From the NCBI RefSeq assembly GCF_027596085.1, contig NC_072460.1:4798512-4862511 (forward strand): 64,000 bases of DNA, given 5' to 3'. The stretch is from Anoplopoma fimbria. Taxonomy: Eukaryota > Chordata > Actinopteri > Perciformes > Anoplopomatidae. A program made the translations under genes and the position numbers. Below are positions 1 to 64,000 of this stretch, in pieces; position 1 is the stretch's first letter, and the number at the start of each line of letters is the position of its first letter. Below the pieces are notes generated by a model that did not search any database, was not told the DNA's origin, and saw only the letters and a list, made by a program, of their open reading frames with translations.

Positions 1-11185
<11,185 letters not shown>

Positions 11186-11264
11186 CCTAAAGTGGAGACG
11201 ACTCTACCGCGGAGTTGTCCGTGTCCTTGCCGCCGAGGGGACGCATCACCGGCGCTGAGAGAGG

Positions 11265-11280
11265 GGTGTGTGTGTGTGCT

Positions 11281-11344
<64 letters not shown>
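11265..11344. repeat. (GT)n microsatellite in the kcnq2 leader or proximal promoter
   Basis: About 80 bp of GT with one GCTG interruption near 11279, lying 80 to 160 bases upstream of the kcnq2 start codon. It reads CA on the sense strand. It is either in the 5' UTR or just upstream of the transcription start. Confidence 0.95.
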
Positions 11345-11345
<1 letters not shown>

Positions 11346-12070
11346 AGGATGCAGACGCCGTCGGTCCCCTCACTCCCCCCGAGGAAAACCAACTGGAATA
11401 ACCACAGCGTCTGCTTTTCACCATAGCCCCTTCCAGCCATATGACAGATACAGCAAGGAGTGGAAATGCACAGGATTTCTTTTTTTTTTTTTTTTTCCTC
11501 ACTCAACAGTCTTATCACGTCGGTCATCAGCAATTCAGAAGCTATCTGCAATCATTTAATGGCCCAGGAAAGCAAAGTTAAACTGACTCATGCAAACCAG
11601 CACTCTTCTAATGATATAACATTAGAACAAATGACTGTAATGTAATGATATAACATCTGATGTGGCGTGTCAAGCAAAAAACACTGCAATAGATTACTTT
11701 AGTTTTAGTTTTCATAAATAAGAATAAAAAAAATTGTATCCCTAGTTATCCTTTCATCCCCTCCAATGAAGTCCAGACCCAGAGATGAGCTGCAAAGAAG
11801 ATGATGCATGTTCATGCAATATTCATGTGCAGCCAACTTCCGTCAGAGTAATGGACACCTAAATCTATGTCAAGCTATGGTTGGCCTTCTGTGGTTGAGC
11901 AATGGCAAAAGTCAAATACAGTACATGACAAAAATCTGATGTAATCTGTCGGAACATTGTAAAGCAGGAAAATGACAAGAGAAAACACTTAAAGTTAGCC
12001 TATTCATACTGGACCTAATGTCCTCTCTGTTGGGTCGCCATTGAAAAAAACATCAGAACACTGTGAACAT

Positions 12071-12076
12071 TTTATT
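12071..12076 (-). terminator. prex1: Likely prex1 polyadenylation signal AATAAA
   Basis: This is the first AATAAA on the minus strand after the prex1 stop codon, 2,153 bases downstream of it. About 20-30 bases further, the transcript strand turns G/U-rich (CAGTGTTCTGATG followed by a T run), as expected of a cleavage-stimulating element. Two weaker ATTAAA hexamers occur earlier (13315-13320 and near 12917). The 3' UTR of about 2.2 kb is an inference. Confidence 0.55.
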
Positions 12077-14228
12077 TACTAGCTTGTTAAGATTGCAATT
12101 TACAATAATCTTAGAAAGACTCAACAAAGATCCTTTGTACAGTTATTTTCAAGCAACATAAAAATTGCAAATAAGGTATATACAAAAAAACATTAGAATA
12201 ATGTAAATAAATGTGTAATCAGTGACATATTTGTTTTTTTCCCAGCTACACCAACATGCTGCAGTCATTAGATCAGTTTTAACTGGTGACGCATGCTTTT
12301 AACCTGATTATGGTAACTAATGCTACATTGGGAGTTTATACAATGTGAAGTGAATTTTATAATGGGAATGATAATGCAAATATCCGCTGAGTCTTATGTG
12401 CCATAAGACGGATGCAAATTTACAGAGGCCATGCTAATGCCGAGGGATGTGTAGAGACTATTGGAGCATGCTCATTTGGAACCAGACTGCTTTTAAATAA
12501 ATAAAAAGGACCAAGTGGTCAGCCTAATGAGTGCAGCATGTCGAGACGAGATTCATGAAATGTTCGTCGAATCTTTTTAACAGTCAAAAACAACGAGTTG
12601 TCAGTGAGGTTACGCTCAGCAGAGAGAAACCGCTTCTCTTCAAACGCACAGGCGGGATTACAAAAGGTTTTATATACTATACTATCTTCATAAAAATAAT
12701 CCAATTTAAGTTATAGCATTACTCAGACATATCCTATCTCCTTTTTTTCCCCTCTGACGTCGTTATAGATTGTATATACAAGAAATTAAAATCTACAGTG
12801 AAATAATGTTACTGAGTTTCAGTCCTGAAACGATCCCTTTGTTTGCGACATCGAAGAACTGCTTACAGTACGTTTTGCTAACACTGCAACTTGAATGGAC
12901 CAATTATTGTGCTTGTTTTAATTCCCACAGTGAATACAACAGTTCCAAGACAGCGTAAAAACCAATTTAAAAAATCTAAATAATGTCTTAGTTAACAGAA
13001 GGCAGTCCTTCAACTAGTACATTTGAATTAATATATTAATAATTTAACAACCTGTTGACTTGGCTGCTTATTGACAAGCAGCCTGGTATTGTTTGCTTTA
13101 GCTTCTTTTGTCCTGATTCTGATTAGCTAGCTTCTGTTCATCTTCCCTCTGTTGCTCTCCCTGAAGATCAACGTAACACTTCCTGACGTGATCAAAATCC
13201 AAACATATAAATTAAATACACAAGCAGTTACGTTTGAAAAAAAATGGCATGCCATTGGTCCTTTAAATACTGTTCATTACGTAGGCTGGAATGCTTTTAG
13301 ATTCTTTAATACCTGATATAGTAGAAGTAAGGGATAAAAAAATGCTCCTTCTGGATACAATAAATAACTATCCTTCATATAGTGCAGTAATACAGTACTC
13401 ACACTAAACCTACAGTAATTGCACAGTAACCACATGCAAAGGGCTAAAGAAGCAGCCCCCCCGCCCCCCATTTTTTCATCCCTCTTTTCATCTGTCCCTC
13501 GATCCCTACTTCCATCTCTCTGTCTAGCCTTTTCTGCATCTATTCAGTCACATGAAGCTACATAAGCTACATAAATGAATACAAGGGTATTCAAGTATAA
13601 TACTTGACTCGGGGTCCAAACATTGAGCCCTGGGGAACACCAGCCCAAACCGAGAGACAGAGACAGCTCTCTGGAGTTGCAGTCCAAGGCAAAACGGATA
13701 GCATCTTCATTTAGGATGACAGCCAGCTATAGGTAGTTTGGTTAATCCAGTTAATAGTTACAGCTCAGTTTGGAGCGTAATCACTGTTGGTGTATTCTGT
13801 ATGAGGCCTCAAACTGGCCTCTCCCTTTCACTTATGTTGTGAACATTTTTGCACCAGTTATCGGCCTTGTGTAGACAAACAGACACAGGGATGATACTTC
13901 TATCTGGGTGGCTTCCCAGTATAACAGTACATGACTTTCCTGGAGCTTCAGGCTGCATCAGTCTCACTGTAGGTGCTCCCTAGTAACTGTCATTAGTAAT
14001 TTGTACAGTCTTGTTTAGCCTGTACTTTGCACTGAGAACTTTAGTGGTATCCATGATGGAATGAATCTTGTGTAACCGGGGCAGTGTGGCAGGGGGGGAA
14101 CCGTCTTTCCATTGGGAACGTCTCTTGGAAAAGAAAGCGGCGAGACTTCGGTTATTGTCATCTCTCATCATGTCTTCCTATTTCACATTCACCCTTTCTC
14201 TGATGGCTTCTCTGAAGTGACGGTTTCC
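12077..14228 (-). other. prex1: Probable prex1 3' UTR
   Basis: AT-rich, non-coding sequence between the prex1 stop codon and the first canonical poly(A) signal. It contains a short fragment resembling reverse transcriptase around 13603-13660 and otherwise no recognisable gene. The stretch 11345-12070 beyond it is the prex1-kcnq2 intergenic region and holds only a T tract near 11480. Confidence 0.5.
13603..13660 (-). pseudogene. Degenerate LINE reverse-transcriptase fragment
   Basis: On the minus strand this reads AGVPQGSMFGP, close to the GVPQGSxLGP motif of non-LTR reverse transcriptases. Only this short stretch is recognisable, and the flanks are not clearly LINE-like in the same frame. 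It is a relic, or possibly a chance match. Confidence 0.35.

Positions 14229-64000
<49,772 letters not shown>

Overview
The window looks like a piece of a teleost fish chromosome. It is intron-rich with GT-AG introns, contains teleost-type SINE, L2, hAT-like and MITE repeats, and about 2.7% of it (roughly 1.7 kb) is long dinucleotide microsatellite. A ray-finned, probably percomorph, fish is an inference from the repeat types and protein divergence; no species can be named.

Two protein-coding genes are present, both on the minus strand in tandem. From 64000 down to 14229 lies most of prex1, the PIP3- and G-beta-gamma-activated Rac guanine-nucleotide exchange factor P-Rex1. I could place 36 exons, all with AG/GT borders and compatible phases. 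Together they give 4,500 coding bases (1,499 residues plus a stop). They run from the middle of the DH (RhoGEF) domain through PH, two DEP and two PDZ domains and the IP4P-like region to the stop codon. Human P-Rex1 is about 1,659 residues, so only about 160 N-terminal residues (probably four exons) are missing beyond the right edge. The first AATAAA after the stop is at 12071-12076, implying a 3' UTR of about 2.2 kb.

Less than 1 kb further on starts kcnq2 (Kv7.2, an M-current potassium channel). Exon 1 has its start codon at 11185 inside a CpG-rich block. Four more exons (S1 to the start of S5) run to the left edge, where exon 5 is cut. Its intron 1 (8.9 kb) holds a tRNA-derived SINE, a GATA microsatellite and a complete hAT-like MITE with a perfect 8-bp target duplication.

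The two genes are functionally unrelated: one is a Rac activator downstream of GPCR and PI3K signalling, the other a neuronal potassium channel. Their immediate tandem arrangement is the main layout feature. The most unusual signals are microsatellites fused to splice sites. Long CA tracts lie 9-17 nt after the donors of three consecutive DEP2/PDZ1 exons of prex1, a pure CT tract serves as the polypyrimidine tract of kcnq2 exon 4, and long complementary TG and CA tracts face each other inside prex1 intron 22. I found no convincing gene on the plus strand, no CRISPR array, no rRNA and no functional tRNA gene.
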